Below are positions 47,406 through 58,236 of a DNA stretch of 64,000 nt, piece by piece. The notes under the pieces were generated by a model, which ran no database searches, was not told the origin of the DNA, and saw only the letters and a program-made list of their open reading frames with translations. This DNA comes from Bos javanicus (Eukaryota > Chordata > Mammalia > Artiodactyla > Bovidae), in assembly GCF_032452875.1 (NCBI RefSeq), contig NC_083868.1:99816537-99880536 (forward strand), read 5' to 3'. Position numbers and translations under genes: made by a program. The number at the start of each line of letters is the position of its first letter. The stretch's first letter is position 1.

Positions 47406-48371
47406 CAATGTTTAGGACTAAAAAATACAATGTTTAGATTGGGGCAAGGGGATGAGAAAGGGAGAATAGGAGTGTAAGTAAGTATTTCTTTCAGAAGAGA
47501 GTGTTATTCGATGTACAATTAATATATGCTATATTCACACAGGCACACATGCATGCACACCCACACAAACAGCTATTATTTGGTGTTATGGAGAAAACCA
47601 TAACTCAGAAAGAGTCAAAGAAGGCTGTCTCTGAGATGGGGGGTGGGGGGGGATGGGGACTTGGGATTGAGAGGGATGAATTGATTTAAAAAAAAAACAT
47701 TTTAATGCTATTGGATTTTACACAATGGACATATCTTATTACATTTTTTAGAAAAAGTTATCAAGGCCTGGATGACCAACTTCCCTGGAGAGAAAGTGAA
47801 AAAAAAAAAAAGACAAAGTGAGAGAATCAAGAGTGGGATCTACAAATGATGCTATGATTTAGAAGGAACTGGGGGTCATCTACCCTGGACAAGAGGTGTA
47901 TGAAGAGACTTATGTAGATGTAGGGAAAGAGAGTAGGAAATGTAAGAGATGTAGGGAAAAGAGAAGTAGGGAAGAGAAGGAAGGCTTTGGCTTATCATAG
48001 TGCTATAGGAATTCCTATCCCATGGGATCCCAGGATCTGCATGGGAGATTCGTGTATCTATGTATCCAAAGAAATTCTATGGAATATTGTGCTCATATAT
48101 GAATATGTGCATTTAAGAGGAGGGGATGCACCATCATTTTCAACTGATTTTTTCCCCCCAAAGGAGTATAAGATTTAAAATAGGTTAAAACTACAGGGTC
48201 ACTTGCCTTATGGAGTAATAAACACTTGTGTAAAGAGGCCATCTTTTATAGATAATTTAGAAATAATTCTCACACTGGATAAAGCACACTAGTTTATTTG
48301 AAAGAAACTTTTTCTGCTCTAAGGTTCTAATATTTATATAATAAAAAGGAATAAAATACATTTATAATAAA
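47406..48371. other. Intron 5 sequence with G-rich tract
   Basis: No exon or nameable repeat apart from the G-rich tract at 47638-47665 and short A-runs at 47688-47697 and 47800-47812. Confidence 0.4.
47638..47665 (+). other. Candidate G-quadruplex tract
   Basis: Four G-runs (6, 8, 4 and 3 G) with loops of 1, 2 and 4 bases, on the coding strand of the host gene. The sequence pattern fits a G-quadruplex; folding is not shown. Confidence 0.5.
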
Positions 48372-48900
48372 ACATTTATTGGACACTTGCTACATATAGC
48401 TCATCATGCCAAATGCTTGACATGGGCTCTCATTCAATCTTTATAGGGTCAGATGACATAGGTACCAGGCTTCCCTGATAGCACAGTTGGTAAAGAATTG
48501 CCTGCAATGCAGGAGACTCTGGGTCGATTCCTGGGTCAGGAAGATCCACTGGAGAAGGGATAGGCTACCCACTCCAGTGTTCTTGGGCTTCCCTCAGCTG
48601 GCTAGTGGGTGGCTCAGCTGGTAAAGAATCTGACTGTAATGTGGGAGACCTGGGTTTGATCCCTGGATTGGGAAGATCCCTGGAGAAGGGAATGGCTACC
48701 CACTCCAGTATTCTGGCCTGTAGAATTCCAAGGACTGTATAGTTCATGGGGTTGCAAAGAATCGGACATGACTGAGTGACATTCCCTTTCACTTTTCAGG
48801 TAGGTATCACATCAAAAACTCAGAGAGACAAAGAAACTTACTAGAGTTCACTCTGCAGTAAGGGACAGAGCTAAGATGACAGCCAAAGAAGTCTGGCCCT
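48372..48900 (-). mobile_element. MIR SINE split by a Bov-tA
   Basis: Left piece 'tttattggacacttgctacatatagctcatcatgcc...tcattcaatctttatag', right piece 'gaaacttactagagttcactctgcagtaagggacagagc', together an antisense MIR. The dimeric Bov-tA at 48468-48797 interrupts it. Confidence 0.65.
48468..48797 (+). mobile_element. Bov-tA SINE with two tandem tRNA-like heads
   Basis: Sense. First head GGCTTCCCTGATAGCACAGT, second head 'ggcttccctcagctggctagtgggtggctcagctggtaaag' with a small internal duplication, then one Bov-A body to GAATCGGACATGACTGAGTG. Flanks TAGGTACCA and TAGGTATCA suggest a target-site duplication. Same architecture as the copy at 20117. Confidence 0.9.
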
Positions 48901-48964
48901 AGAACTGGCCTGAAGCCCCCTTTGGAAGGGTTTTTCCCTCTCATTCTGACTCGCCCTCACTGAA

Positions 48965-49165
48965 AGAATTAGTCGCTCAGTCATGTCTGACTCTTTCCAA
49001 CTGTATGGACTGTAGCTCGCCGGCTGCTCTGTCCATGGAATTCTCCAGGCAAGAATACTGGAGTAGGTAGCCATTCTCCAGGGGATCTTCCCCACCCAGG
49101 TGTTGAACCAGGGTTTCCTGCATTGCAGCCAAATTCTTTACCCTCTGAGCAACCAGGAAAGCCTG
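48965..49165 (-). mobile_element. Bov-tA SINE
   Basis: Antisense Bov-tA, 'ttagtcgctcagtcatgtctgactc' to 'ctgagcaaccaggaaagcc'. CCCTCACTG on both sides fits a short target-site duplication. Confidence 0.92.
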
Positions 49166-49325
49166 ATTCTCCCTCACTGCACTGTGTTAATTCTACTCCA
49201 TGACTGACAGTGGCAACAATGGCATCTGCAGAGCTCCTCTTCCCATTTCCTTCAGTGCTTGTCCACGTGTGTGGCATTTTGGTGCCTTAATTGTCTGTGT
49301 TATCTGAACTTGATTTCCTTTAATG

Positions 49326-49358
49326 GACTTCCCTGGTGACTCAGACAGTAAAGAATTT
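49326..49358 (+). mobile_element. Bov-tA head fragment
   Basis: Only GGACTTCCCTGGTGACTCAG and 'acagtaaagaatttt'; the remainder is absent. Confidence 0.65.
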
Positions 49359-49671
49359 TGTTTCACAAAAAATACATATATTATCTACCTAGCTAGCTAT
49401 TATCTATTCTTCTATCTATACAGAGAAAGAGATTGTATTCATTTTCTTTTGCTACTTTGACAGATAACCACAAACTCAATGGTTTGCAACAGCACACCTT
49501 TTATGTTTTGTAGGTTAGAATTGTAGCCTGGTTCTCAATGGACTAAAATCAAGGTACTCACAGGGCTGTCTTCTTTTCTGGAGGCACTGGAAGAGAATTT
49601 GTTTCCTTGCCTTTCCCAACTCCCTTGGTTCATAGCCCCTATTGTCCATCCTCCAAGCCAGGAACACTGGT

Positions 49672-49880
49672 GGTAGTTTTAATTGCCAAGTCATGTCCGA
49701 CTCTTGCGGCCCCATGGACTGTAGCCTGCCAAGGCTCTTCTATCCATGGGATTCTCCAGGCAAGAATACTGCAGTGATTTGCCACTTCCTTCTCTGGGGG
49801 ATCTTCCCAACCAAGGAATCAAATCCCAGTCATCTGCATTGCAGGCGGATTTTTTACTGACTGAGCTACCAGGGAAGCCC
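49672..49880 (-). mobile_element. Bov-tA SINE inside the LTR
   Basis: Antisense Bov-tA from 'tggtagttttaattgccaagtcatg' to the head end GAGCTACCAGGGAAGCCC. Confidence 0.92.
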
Positions 49881-49946
49881 TAGGCAGAGTTTATCTTACA
49901 TTCTGTAACTTTAATCTCCCTGCGGTTATATTGTTGTTTAGCCACT

Positions 49947-52900
49947 TCAGTTCAGTTCAGTTCAGTCACTCAGTTGTGTCTGACTCTTTGTGACCCCGTG
50001 GGCTGCAGCACGCCAGGCCTCCCTGTCCATCACCAACTCCCAGAGTTGACTCAAACTCATGTCCATTGAGTTGGTGATGCCATCCAACCATTTCATCCTC
50101 TGTCGTCCCCTTCTCCTCCTGCCCTCAATCTTTCCCAGAATCAGGGTCTTTTCAAATGAGTCAGTTCTTCACATCAGTTAGCCAAAGTATTTGAGTTTCA
50201 GCTTCAACATCAGTCCTTTCAATGAATATTCAGGACTGATTTCCTTTAAGGTGGACTGGTTGGATCTCCTTGCAGTCCAAGGGACTCTGAAGAGTCTTCT
50301 CCAACACCACAGTTCAAAAGCATCAATTCTTCGGCGCTCAGCCTTCTTCACAGTCCAACTCTCACATCTATACATGACTACTGGAAAAACCATAGCCTTG
50401 ACTAGATGGACCTTTGTTGGCAAAGTAATGTCTCTGCTTTTTAATATGCTGTCTAGGTTGGTCATAACTTTTCTTCCAAGGAGTAAACATCTTTTTATTT
50501 CATGGCTGCAGTCACCATCTGCAGTGATTTTGGAGCCCACCAAAATAAAGTCTGACACTGTTTTCCCATCTATTTGTCATGAAGTGATGGGATCAGATGC
50601 CATGATCTCAGTTTTCTGAATGTTGAGCCTTAAGCCAACTTTTTCACTCTCTTCTTTCACTTTAATCAAAAGGCTCTTTAGTTCTTCTTCACTTTCTGAA
50701 ATAAGGGCAGTCTGTCTGCCCTTCTCCATCAGAGGGCAGACAGACTAAAAACCACAATCACAGAAAATTAACAATCTAACCACATGGACCACAGCCTTGT
50801 CTAACTCAGTGAAACTAAGCCATGCCGTGTAGGGACACCCAAGATGGATGGGTCATGGTGGAGAGTTCTGACAAAATGTGGTCCACTGGAGAAGGGAATG
50901 GCAAACCACTTCAGTATTCCTGCCTTGAGAACCCCATGGACAGTATGAAAAGGCAAAAAGATAGGACACTGAAAGATGAACTCCCCAGGTTGGTATGTGC
51001 CCAATATGCTACTGGAGATCAGTATAGAAATAACTCCAGAAAGAATGAAGAGACGGAGCCAAAGCAAAAACACCACCCAGTTGTGAATTTGATTGGTGAT
51101 GGAAGCAAGGTCCAATGCTGTAAAGAGTAATATTGCAAAGGAAACTGGAATGTTAGGTCCATGAATCAAGGCAAGTTGGAAGTGATCAATCAGGAGATGG
51201 GAAGAGTGAATGTCGACATTTTAGGAATCAGTCAACTAAAATGGACTGGAAAGGGTGAATTTAACTCAGATGACCATTATATCTACTACTCTGGGCAAGA
51301 ATCCCTTAGAAGTGGAGTAGGCATCATGGTCAACAAAAGAGTCCAAAATGCAGTACTTGGATGCAGTCTCAAAAATTACAGAGTAATCTCTGTTCATTTC
51401 CAAGGCAAACCATTCAATATCATGGTAATCCAAGTCTATGCCCTGACCAGAAATGCTGAAGAAGCCAAAGTTGAACAGTGCTATGAAGACCTACAAGACC
51501 GTCTAGAATTAACAACAAAAAAAGATGTTCTTTTCATTATAGGGGACTGGAATGCAAAAGTAGGAGTCAAGAAACACCTGGAGTAACAGGCAAATTTGGC
51601 CTTGGGATACGGAATGAAGCAGGGCAAAAGCTAATAGAGCTCTGCCAAGAGAATGCACTGGTCATGATAAGCACCTTCTTCCAACAACACAAGAGAAGAC
51701 TCTACACATGGACATCACCAGATGGTCAGCACTGAAATCAGATTGATTATATTCTTCATAGCCTAAGATTAAGAAGCTCTATACAGTCAGCAAAAACAAG
51801 ACCAGGAGCTGACTGTGGTTCAGATCGTGAACTCCTTATTGCCAAATTCAGACTTAAATTGAAAAAAGTAGGGAAAAATCACTAGACCATTCAGGTATAA
51901 TCCCTGATTGTACAGTGGAAATGAGAAATAGATTTAAGGGACTAGATCTGATAGAATGCCTGATGAACTATGGACGGAGTTTCATGACATTGTATAGGAG
52001 ACAGGGAGCAAGACCATCTCCAAGAAAAAGAAATGCAAAAGAGGAAAATGGCTGTCTGAGGAGGCCTTAGAAATAGCTGTGAAAAGAAGAGAAGCAAAAA
52101 GCAAAGGAGACAAGGAAAGATATACTCATTTGAATGCAGAGTTCCAAAGAATAGCAAGGAGAGATAAGAGAGCCTTCCTCAGTGATCAGTGTGAAGAAAT
52201 AGAAGGAAAAAATAGAATGGGAAAGACTAGAGGTCTCTTCAAGAAAATTAAAGATACCAGGGGAACATTTCATGCAAAGATGGGCTCAACAAAGGACAGA
52301 ATTGGTATGGACCTAACAGAAACAGAAGATATTAAGAAGAGGTGGCAAGAATACACAGAAGAACTGTACAAAAAAGATCTTCGTGACCCAGATAATCATG
52401 ATGGTGTGATCACTCACCTAGAGCCAGACATCCTGGAATGTGAACTGAAGTGGGCCTTAGGAAGCATCACTATGAACAAAGCTAGTGGAGGTGATGGAAT
52501 TCCAGTTGAGTTATTTCAAATTCTCAAAGATGATCCTGTGAAAGTGCTACACTCAATATGCCAGCAAATTTGGAAAACTCAGCGGTGGCCCAGGACTGGA
52601 AAAGGTCAGTTTTCATTCCAATCCCTAAGAAAGGCAATGCCAAAGAATGCTCAAGCTACCACACAATTGCACTAATCTTATACACTAGTAAAGTAATGCT
52701 CAAAATTCTCCAAGACAGGCTTCAACAATACATGAACCATGAACTTCCAGATGTTCAAGCTGGTTTTAGAAAAGGTAGAAGAACCAGAGATCAAATTGCC
52801 AACATCTGCTGAATCATGGAAAAAGCAATAGAGTTCCAGAAAAACATCTATTTCTGCTTTATTGACTATGCCAAAGCCTTTGACTGTGTGGATCCCAATA

Positions 52901-53244
52901 AACTGTGGAAAATTCTGAAAGAGATGGGAATACAAGACCACCTGACCTGCCTCCTGAGAAACCTGTATGCAGGTCAGGAAGCAACAGTTAGAACTGGACA
53001 TGGAACAACAGAATGGTTCCAAATAGGAAAAGGCACACGTCAAGGCTGTATATTGTCACCCTGCTTATTTAACTTCTATGCAGAGTACATTATGAGACAC
53101 GCTGGACTGGAGGAAGCACAAGCTAGAATCAAGGTTTCTGGGAGAACTAGCAATAACCTCAGATATTCTGATTACACCACCCTTATGGCCGAAAGTGAAG
53201 AACTAAAGATCCTCTTGATGAAAGTGAAAGAGGAGAGTGAAAAA
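49947..53244. mobile_element. Near-complete BovB with inverted 5' part (twin priming)
   Basis: Two BovB parts in opposite orientation make up one element of about 3.2 kb. 49947-50708 is the antisense 3' part from the ACTGA tail back to 'ctttctgaaataagggc'. About 50711-53244 is the sense 5' part, from the 5' end through the endonuclease (LFIIGDWNAKVG near 51545) and reverse transcriptase to just past motif C. The two parts overlap by only about 60 bp of consensus, and outer flanks are matching TTCAGTCACT sequences, as expected for twin-primed integration. The coding part is dead: the endonuclease SDH motif reads SDR (CGT at 51826-51828), RT motif C reads YSDY instead of YADD (about 53164-53175), and there are frame breaks near 51570, 52600 and 52812. 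Family length and motifs are from memory of RTE elements. Confidence 0.88.
50709..50746. repeat. Perfect 13 bp inverted repeat at the BovB inversion junction
   Basis: AGTCTGTCTGCCC at 50709-50721 and its exact reverse complement GGGCAGACAGACT at 50734-50746, with a 12 nt loop. It lies exactly at the junction between the antisense 3' part and the sense 5' part of the BovB. Confidence 0.9.
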
Positions 53245-53852
53245 TTTCAGTCACTAAGTTATGTCTATTCTTTTGTGACCCCATGGACTATATGTCGGGC
53301 TCTTCTGTCCATGTAATTTCCCAGGCTAGAATACTGGAGTGGATTGCTATTTCCATCTCCAGGGGATCTTCCTGACCCAGGGATAGAACCCACATATCCT
53401 TCATTGACAGATGGATTCTCTACCACTGAGCCACCCGGGAAGCCCTGGGATTATCCTGGACTGGTCCAAATCAACCAGGATTATCTCTCCATCTCAAAGG
53501 CCTTAATTTATGACATCTGTTTTGCCATATAAGATAGCAATTTCACATTTTCCAAGAATTAGCACATGGATATCTTTGAAGACAATTATTCTTCCTAGCA
53601 CAAGCACTTAATGCAGGCATTTTTTTCTGAGGACTGAGACAAAACAAAATCCCTTCCCTAGAAGAGATTACATTTGAGGAAATACTGAAACAGAGAAGGG
53701 AAATACAAAAAATGTGTTCTATGAGATAAGGATGAACAGTTAACAGCACTATGGGGAGCCTGCCTGAGGTTGAGGGTGAGCTAGAGAAAATTTGGTTAGA
53801 AAATTAGAATAATTCTTGACATAGTCCTATGACTCTGTTACTTTTCCTGCAG

Positions 53853-54086
53853 GTTTTGAGACTCTGGGATATTCAGCATCAACTGTCCATCCAGAGGATC
53901 TCTTGCTTTTTCCCCAAGAGTCAGGACTTCAGGTGTCTCTTCCACTTTGATGAAGCCCACGGACGACTCTTCATCTCGTTCAATAACCAGCTAGCTTTGC
54001 TGGCAATGAAAAGTGAAGCTGGCAAGAGGGTGACAAGCCACAAGAAAGCAGTCACTTGTGTACTTTACAATTCAGTCTTGAAGCAG
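53853..54086 (+). CDS. WDR49: Probable WDR49, exon 6 in window
   Basis: 78 codons, phase 0 in and out. The acceptor is TTACTTTTCCTGCAG and the donor CAG|GTAACA. VLRLWDIQHQLSIQR completes the WD blade begun in exon 5 with a true Trp-Asp. DFRCLFHFDEAHGRLFISFN and QLALLAMKSEAGK form a further blade, and HKKAVTCVLYNSVLKQ opens the next, which must continue in an exon beyond the window; I found no candidate between 54087 and 64000. The text AVTCVLYNSVLKQ is the strongest match to my memory of WDR49. Confidence 0.92.
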
Positions 54087-56256
54087 GTAACAATGCTTTT
54101 CTGTCACTCTCCTAACATGTGCCAACATTCAGTTCCTTAATTCAATCTGGGGACAAATATAGAAAAGGAAAGGTGGGAAAGAAATGATTTAAGCTGTGTG
54201 CTTTTCTGCAATAATGTGTATTCGGGTGGATTTGGAGAGTTATTTCATTTTCAACCAGCAACCACAGCAGCACTGATAGAGTTACTCGGAGGCAGTATTC
54301 CAGCTAAAGCAAACACAGCATGGAATGTAATTGAACTTATCTTTGTTACCCTCTAGTTTAGCTCTTGATGCCAAATGCGAGTGAACCTGGCTGTAAAATT
54401 CCCTCTTACGCACACCATCACCATCCCCCTGCATCCCTGTGGAAAGATCTGAAATATGCATGAAATGTAATTAGCAAAGATCCATTTTGCCGGCACAGTT
54501 TCGGCGAGTGGCTCGCTGTGGCAGGCCCGGAATGTATTCATAATAAAATGATTCTGTTAAATGTGCTGCCACTTGGTATGCAGCTCGAGTGTTGTTTGTC
54601 TCCCCACCACGTTAATGACGCTTTGCAGCCTTTGCTTATGGGAGCGCACCCTGCATGTCAATGAGAAAATGGGCTGCTCTGGAGTGGAGATGCCACAGGG
54701 ACCACAGCTCTTCTTAGAGGACAGGGAGGGCCAGCCTGTGGGTATTGTGGAGGGAGTGGAGCAATCCTTTTCATTGCCCTTGGAGCTTAGTCTGTGGCCA
54801 TGATCACCCCAGGCCTGACAGTCACAGAACAGCAGGAGCCAAGCTGACAGCCAGTATCCAGCTTGTGGCCGATTAAACAATAACTCCAGCCCATCCTTCT
54901 TTCCTTTCTGCAGAAGCTTCTGCATCCACGCAGAAATGAGTAGTTCAGATGGTGTGCAACGGGAGAAAAGGCCTTTGTTAGTAATGAGTAGTGTGTCATG
55001 TCACTACTTCAAATACTCTGCTGGTTATTCTAGGAGATAAAAGTCCTTTACAAAACGATCCATTTTGAATTCCATCTGTGGGGGAAACATCCCCTAGTAA
55101 ATGTTTTACTGAACTGTATGAAGGCAGCCAGTTAATTTGGCTCCCTGGTGGCCACTGAGAGATATATTTCTTTCCAGAAGAATGTTCTGCTAATGGAGAT
55201 TTGCAGAGTTAAAGTGCTGAGTTTATGTGTAGATGTTATGATCCTATATTGCCTGACCATAAGATGAGCAATTTTCCATGAGGCATTCAGAAAATAGGAC
55301 ACAAAGAAGGTCTGGAGTCTTCCATTTGGAACATGAAGATAAAGCCAAAATAACACAAGGATATGCCAGTTATAGGCAACAACGGAATATGCACATGTGG
55401 AATATTACATGCAAAGAATCTCTGTACAAATGAGTTGGATATTGATGCCTCTTTTATTTCTGAGATCAAAAGTATAAATAATTAAATGCAATGTTAAAGT
55501 TATATAAAGTACATAGAGTTGTGTATCATCAGAAATGTTTCCTATTATCAGCTAAACAATGGAGAAACACTTTAACATTGTGTAACATTTATAATTGCAA
55601 AAAATATATATTGCAATCAAGTAGAAAGGAAACAATATCACCCACAGACCCATAAGCCAGTGATTACTGATCATTTCTAAGTAGTTAGATAAAACAAATG
55701 AAACTGTTTTGAACAAGTGTCAGGTGCCAGGAATGAGGGATCAAAGATTCACATACCACAAAGTTTCTTTACCCTCATAGTTCAAGGAGATTTAGATACA
55801 GAGAATCTTCCCAGAGCTCACTGCTGGGCAGGTGCTCATTACAGGATTGTGGGGTGATATCAGGGGACCAGACACATGACTCACTCACAAAGAAACAATG
55901 GAATAGAGTAAAATGAAGAGAGGAAAAAGCAAAGTGCTATCCTTGGAAAGAGGACCATTCTGCCTAGGGCTGAGTGGGTGACAGTTTAGCAGAGCCCTGA
56001 AATCTCCAGTGGGAACCTCTGAAAGGAGAGAATGAAGTAGCTCCAGACAGATGGTACAACATGGCCGCCTGTTTAAGCACAAACAATGCATTTTTTTTCA
56101 GGGAGAGGGTTTATTCTGATGTGACTAGTTTGTGGGTACTTAGCAAACACTGGGAGACTTGAGACAGTGGAGGGAGCTTAGAGTCAGGTTGTGAATGCCA
56201 TTCACTCAATGAACCAAGGTCTAGTCTTGGAAAAATACAGACTTGAGGTTAGAACA
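54087..56256. other. Intron 6, single-copy region with possible conserved element
   Basis: More than 2 kb without recognisable repeats. The part at about 54190-54620 is less AT-rich than its neighbours, keeps several CpGs, and contains homeodomain-type cores (ATGTAATTAGC near 54466, TTCATAATAAAATGA near 54536), which is the look of a conserved noncoding element. No splice-bordered open frame. Conservation cannot be judged from one genome. Confidence 0.35.
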
Positions 56257-56606
56257 GCAATTCTCACAGTGTGATCTCAGATTTCTGGGGAAGTCAGACC
56301 CTTTCAAAGGGTCAAAACTATTTTCATCATAATATTCATCTATTGTCCACTTTTTCCACTCTCATTGTTTCATGAGTGCACAGTGGTGTTTCCTAGAGGC
56401 TATGTGATGATTGATGGCACAATGTGCTTTTGTATTTATGTGTTTTAACGATTTCTCAGTTTAAACTTCTAATATGGTAAATAAATATATGTGTTTATCT
56501 GTTTTTGTCTTTATCTCTATCTCTGTCTCCCAGATAAATAGAAGCTATTTGGATTCTTCAGTACTTTTTAATAGTGTAAAATCAAAAGATCAAAGTTTTG
56601 AGAACA
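56257..56606 (+). mobile_element. hAT-type DNA transposon remnant
   Basis: 'gcaattctcacagtgtgatctcagattt', 'aagtcagaccctttcaaagggtcaaaactattttcat', 'tttctcagtttaaacttctaatatggtaaataa' and the end 'aagttttgagaac' follow a known mammalian hAT nonautonomous consensus. The starting 'ttctcaca' and the ending 'ttttgagaac' are the remains of the terminal inverted repeats. Confidence 0.6.
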
Positions 56607-58227
56607 CAGAGAGAAAAGAGTTCAAATGTTCGGCAGACTATGTCCTGTGTCTAAGCTTCGGTTTATTGATTTTCAACAGTGTGTGTGTCTGCGTGTTGGG
56701 GGCAGGCATAGACATGATGATGGTAGCAATGGCTGTCTCTGCAGCATCGCCCTGCTGTGTCCTGCTTCTCAGAGGTAGTTCTTCTTCCTCCCAGGCAGTC
56801 AGCCCAGGCAAGTCTCCCCGGTCCCGCCAAACCTCTCAGGTTGAAGGGTGATGCTTTTAATACACCTCTTCCTTATTTACATCTTGATATTTCTTACTTT
56901 TTATTTTACCCGTGTGACATATGAAAGCAGAAGTTGGAAAGAGTTAGAAAGGCAGAGGGACCCCTGAATAGGGATTTGTCTCTGGCTCCATGAGATGAGG
57001 AAGTGGTTTTTCCTGCCCCTCCTCTTCTCTGCCACTGCAGTTCTTGCTGGTTAACATTCAGTTCTGGGACTCCTCTCTGGTCCTCTCTGCATCTGATGTC
57101 TCCAGGAACATCTTCTGCCACACCTCTCTCCCTTGCATTTCTAGTTGTTATCCAGCTAAACAGTTACCTAAATTCTCACTTTCTCTCCTCCCATGTTTGA
57201 TAAAAGGGAAAGATTCTTGTCTTTCACTTTCGTATTTTCCTACAACTCCCAACACTCTTCTGAACAGCAACAAATGCTCAATTCTAGATTGGGTCGATTG
57301 TTGCTATTTCTAAATCTAAGTTCAAAAGGAACCCATGCTTTTTCAGTCTGCTGGTGCTCTTAGGTTATTTGGTTTGGTGTCTTTTTGAAATACTTTCCCT
57401 TTATCTGAATCAAATGAAAACATGACAACATGTTGTCATTTCAACACTTTGCTACACCTTATTATTATTTCATTCTATTTGGTCCTCAATGAGAACTTCC
57501 CATTATTCCTATATGAAAGTGACATGGCATATTTTTGTGACTCATCTTCCTGCCTTTTTGTACCTTCACATCCTAATCTAAGAAAGTGATGTTAAGCCAC
57601 ACAGAGACTTTGAAAATGGACTGTGAGCTTTATTTCACTCAGCAAAGCTTACCCTCTCAGCTAGTGGCAGAACAAGTTGGGACAGGATAAGGGAGTCCTT
57701 GGAATGCACAATTTTGAAAGAATCAAAGACACACAATATCCTGGAGGTAGTTCTAATAAACTGTCTGCATAGAATTCTTAAGTGAAGCTTTTCTTAAAAA
57801 CCCATGATTGTTGGGGCACTTTAAAAATGTGTTTGTAGATATCATATAAACTGAAAAAGAGAAAATTTCTGGCTTATCCTAATGATGTGCTTTTATAAAA
57901 CAGGTGATGTTTCAGTGCTTTTTACATCTGGACATAGTTAGGCTAAATGTAAATAGGCATTATAAAATCTTGACAGTGATATTCACTATTTTTCCCATTG
58001 AAATAATTTACTTTTTGTAAAACAATACTTGCTTATTACAAGAAATTAAAATAATGCTGTAAAGTTCAAATAAGGAATTAAATATTGCTGAAATATCATC
58101 AACATGTTCTAAATACCTCTTTGTGCATAGACTATTTCACCTGAATATGGTTCTATAACCTACATTTTACCCTATGACATATTGGAATTAATTCCTTGTT
58201 TCTAATGTAGATCTCCTTCATCATTTT
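56607..58227. other. Intron 6 sequence, no feature recognised
   Basis: About 1.6 kb, apparently single-copy, no exon. Confidence 0.4.
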
Positions 58228-58236
58228 AAAAAAGCA

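Larger units (their letters stand above)
49932..53445 (-). mobile_element. Bov-tA SINE split by the twin-primed BovB
   Basis: The first ~15 bp (TGTTGTTTAGCCACT, 49932-49946) are separated from the rest (53246-53445, 'ttcagtcactaagttatgtc' to CACCCGGGAAGCCC). Both ends carry versions of TTCAGTCACT (49937-49946 with two differences, 53246-53255), which I read as the target-site duplication of the BovB between them. Confidence 0.8.
49432..53602 (-). mobile_element. ERVL-MaLR (MLT1-type) LTR split into three pieces
   Basis: Antisense old LTR: 49432-49671 ('gataaccacaaactcaatgg', 'ctggaggcactggaagagaatttgtttccttgcc'), a short middle piece 49881-49931, and 53446-53602 ('ggattatctctccatctcaaaggcc' to 'attattcttcctagcaca'). 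The order fits one LTR of about 450 bp spread over 4.2 kb by three later insertions. Same family as 5080-5410. Noncoding. Confidence 0.6.

Noticed and set aside
50801..51169. A 122-codon minus-strand frame opposite the BovB 5' region
   Set aside because: It lies antisense to the BovB 5' sequence and has no splice or initiation support; a shadow of BovB.
54557..54925. Possible extra exon or opposite-strand gene (122 codons on minus, 80 on plus)
   Set aside because: No splice sites fit the host frame, the amino-acid text has no WD features, and both strands are open in the same place, as expected from a GC-richer stretch.
56474..56851. A 125-codon plus-strand frame
   Set aside because: Its first third lies in the hAT remnant, and the rest is serine-rich text without start context or family resemblance.
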